DNA from: Acidovorax sp. KKS102
GTDB lineage: Bacteria; Pseudomonadota; Gammaproteobacteria; Burkholderiales; Burkholderiaceae_C
Length of the DNA: 64,000 bases
Direction: 5' to 3'
Assembly (NCBI RefSeq): GCF_000302535.1
Contig: NC_018708.1
Coordinates: 3,224,001-3,288,000 of the forward strand
Made by a program: the position numbers and the translations under genes. This document shows, one piece after another, positions 62,732-64,000 of this stretch. Under the pieces are notes generated by a model. It had not been told where the DNA came from. It ran no database searches and saw only the letters and a list, made by a program, of their open reading frames with translations. Position 1 is the stretch's first letter; every line of letters begins with the position of its first letter.

Positions 62732-63099
62732 CCCAGCACTTCTTCTCCATCCCGCTGGCTGCCGCCCTGCTCGTCCTGGTTGCAGGGCCCGCCCTGGCGC
62801 AGGCGCCCGCAGGGGCTGCCGCAGACAGCCACAGCAGCCACCACCCCGCCGCCACCGCACCGTCCGCGCCACCGGCGGATCTGAGCGAAGGCGAAATCAC
62901 CCGCTGGGACCCGCGCACCCTGCGCCTGACCCTCAAACACGGCGAGATCAAGAACCTGGAGATGCCGCCCATGACCATGGTGTTCCGCGTGGCGGACGCC
63001 GGCGTGGTGGGCGACCTGAAACCCGGCGACAAGGTGCGCTTTCGGGCCGAACAGGTCAGCGGTGCCTACCACGTCCAACGGATCGAGAAAGCGCCCTGA
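62728..63099 (+). CDS. CusF-like periplasmic copper-binding protein
   Basis: 123 residues: a signal peptide (AAALLVLVAGPALAQ), a His-rich linker and a CusF/PF11604 domain (GEITRWDPRTLRLTLKHGEI, then LEMPPMTMVFRVAD). The Met-x-Met and upstream His of CusF are kept, while the position of the capping Trp44 holds Met, giving a possible third thioether. Last gene of the copper operon. Confidence 0.88.
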   Translation: MTQHFFSIPLAAALLVLVAGPALAQAPAGAAADSHSSHHPAATAPSAPPADLSEGEITRWDPRTLRLTLKHGEIKNLEMPPMTMVFRVADAGVVGDLKPGDKVRFRAEQVSGAYHVQRIEKAP

Positions 63100-63176
63100 C
63101 GCGGCTCCACGTGCAGCGCCAGGGCCCTGATGCTGCGCAACTGTCGCCCGGCCCCAGGGCACCATAATCACCAGCC

Positions 63177-64000
63177 ATGAGTTCTCCACACGCAATGGCT
63201 GGCGACGCTGGCAGCATCACCCGCGTGGCCGGCATCGAGGTCGGCCACTTCACCGAAACCCGCCGCCCCACGGGCTGCACCGTCATCATCACCCGCGAGG
63301 GCGCTGTGGCCGGGGTGGATGTGCGCGGTGCCGCACCCGGTACGCGCGAGACGGATTTGCTCCACCCCTCCAACCTGGTGGACAAGGTGCACGCCATCAT
63401 GCTCGCAGGCGGCAGCGCCTGGGGGCTGGATGCCGCCACCGGCGCCGTGCGCTGGCTGGAAGAGCGCGGCGTGGGTTTCGACGTGGCCGTGGGCCGCCTG
63501 CCCATCGTGCCCGCCGCCGTGCTGTTCGACCTGCTGGTGGGCGACATGCGCGTGCGCCCCGATGCCGCGGCAGGCTACGCGGCGTGCGAGGCCGCCTCCA
63601 CCGCAGACCCGGCCGAAGGTAACGTGGGCGCGGGCACCGGTGCGGCGCTGGGCAAGATCTTCGGCATTCAGCGTGCGATGAAGGGTGGCATCGGTACCGC
63701 CTCCGTCACCGTGGACGGCATCACGGTAGGTGCCCTCATCGCCTGCAATGCGCTGGGCGACGTGATCGACCCCGACACCGCGCAAGTGATTGCCGGGGCC
63801 CGCACCGACGACGGCCTGCGTTTGCGCGACACGCGCCGCGCCCTGCTGCGCGGCGACCCGCCCCAGCCCCTGCTGGCGGGCACCAACACCACCATCGGCG
63901 TGGTCGCCACCGACGCCGTGATCACCAAGGTGCAGGCCCACCGCCTGGCCGTGGCCGCGCACGACGGGCTGGCGCGCAGCATCAACCCCGTGCACACCAT
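63177..64000 (+). CDS. P1-family (S58/DmpA-like) peptidase, 3' end beyond window
   Basis: 274 codons are visible. MSSPHAMAGDAGSITRVAGI begins the DmpA-type fold; VGHFTETRRPTGCTVIITRE, DLLHPSNLVDKVHAIMLAGG, SAWGLDAATGAVRWLEERG and GNVGAGTGAALGKIFG follow. The junction of the autoprocessed subunits is in LLAGTNTTIGVVATDAV, where Thr is the candidate N-terminal nucleophile. These Ntn-hydrolases cleave N-terminal residues or beta-peptides. The gene has its own likely promoter (CATAAT at 63163-63168) and starts 77 bp after the copper operon. Confidence 0.9.
   Translation, partial: MSSPHAMAGDAGSITRVAGIEVGHFTETRRPTGCTVIITREGAVAGVDVRGAAPGTRETDLLHPSNLVDKVHAIMLAGGSAWGLDAATGAVRWLEERGVGFDVAVGRLPIVPAAVLFDLLVGDMRVRPDAAAGYAACEAASTADPAEGNVGAGTGAALGKIFGIQRAMKGGIGTASVTVDGITVGALIACNALGDVIDPDTAQVIAGARTDDGLRLRDTRRALLRGDPPQPLLAGTNTTIGVVATDAVITKVQAHRLAVAAHDGLARSINPVHT

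Overview
All calls were read by eye from the sequence; no database search was run. The window looks like chromosome of a betaproteobacterium of the Comamonadaceae, most like Acidovorax. The grounds are high GC, the rimP-nusA-infB-rbfA-truB order, several Bug/TctC solute-binding proteins next to LysR regulators, yejABEF beside fabI, and a 31-bp dispersed repeat (GATAGCT-N6-GCATA-N6-TAGCGCT) present in nine copies.

Layout. 1-5.5 kb: minus-strand translation operon rimP, nusA, infB, rbfA and the start of truB. 5.8-9.2 kb: SWIM/SNF2 helicase. 9.4-13.5 kb: two multiheme cytochromes c and a thioredoxin-like protein, divergent from a MocR-type regulator. 13.9-17.1 kb: a decayed stretch holding a small unknown gene, a ROK-kinase remnant, a membrane diguanylate cyclase split by an in-frame amber codon, and fused remnants of a tyrosine recombinase and a thioredoxin reductase-like gene. 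17.2-20.1 kb: DsbA-like, small helical and metallo-beta-lactamase-fold proteins, divergent from a LysR gene. 20.3-24.1 kb: TctC, AtuA-like ferredoxin-fold protein and AtuA, with a LysR gene. 24.06-24.35 kb: a non-coding element built of nested inverted repeats. 24.4-29.6 kb: LeuD-like, LeuC-like, a haloacetate dehalogenase-type hydrolase and TctC, with a divergent LysR gene. 29.7-31.2 kb: an unknown protein and a Blc lipocalin. 31.4-42 kb: yejFEBA, fabI, periplasmic DNA ligase, fasciclin protein and a large basic amino-acid decarboxylase. 42.1-43.7 kb: NfeD, QmcA-like SPFH protein and tRNA-Ser(GGA).

43.7-47.4 kb is a degenerate island next to the tRNA. A truncated integrase is fused by deletion to the middle of an HsdM methylase, followed by about 0.7 kb of unexplained repeat-rich DNA and a serine resolvase. 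47.5-50.9 kb: a small membrane protein, lipoproteins and an MlaE/MlaD-type lipid transport locus with no ATPase. 51-53.1 kb: a MerR regulator, a cation-efflux protein and an SRPBCC-DUF3703 fusion, with a clear MerR-type promoter. 53.3-57.5 kb: a YitT protein and a CACHE/HAMP/PAS/GGDEF/EAL protein. 57.8-63.1 kb: a copper-handling operon (His-rich proteins, TolC-like lipoprotein, multicopper oxidase, cupredoxin, DUF411, CusF-like). The window ends inside a P1 (S58) peptidase gene.

Working together: the LysR-linked TctC operons look like uptake-plus-catabolism units for small organic acids. The copper operon combines periplasmic oxidation, binding and outer-membrane export. The MerR/CDF unit is a second, separately controlled metal-efflux unit.
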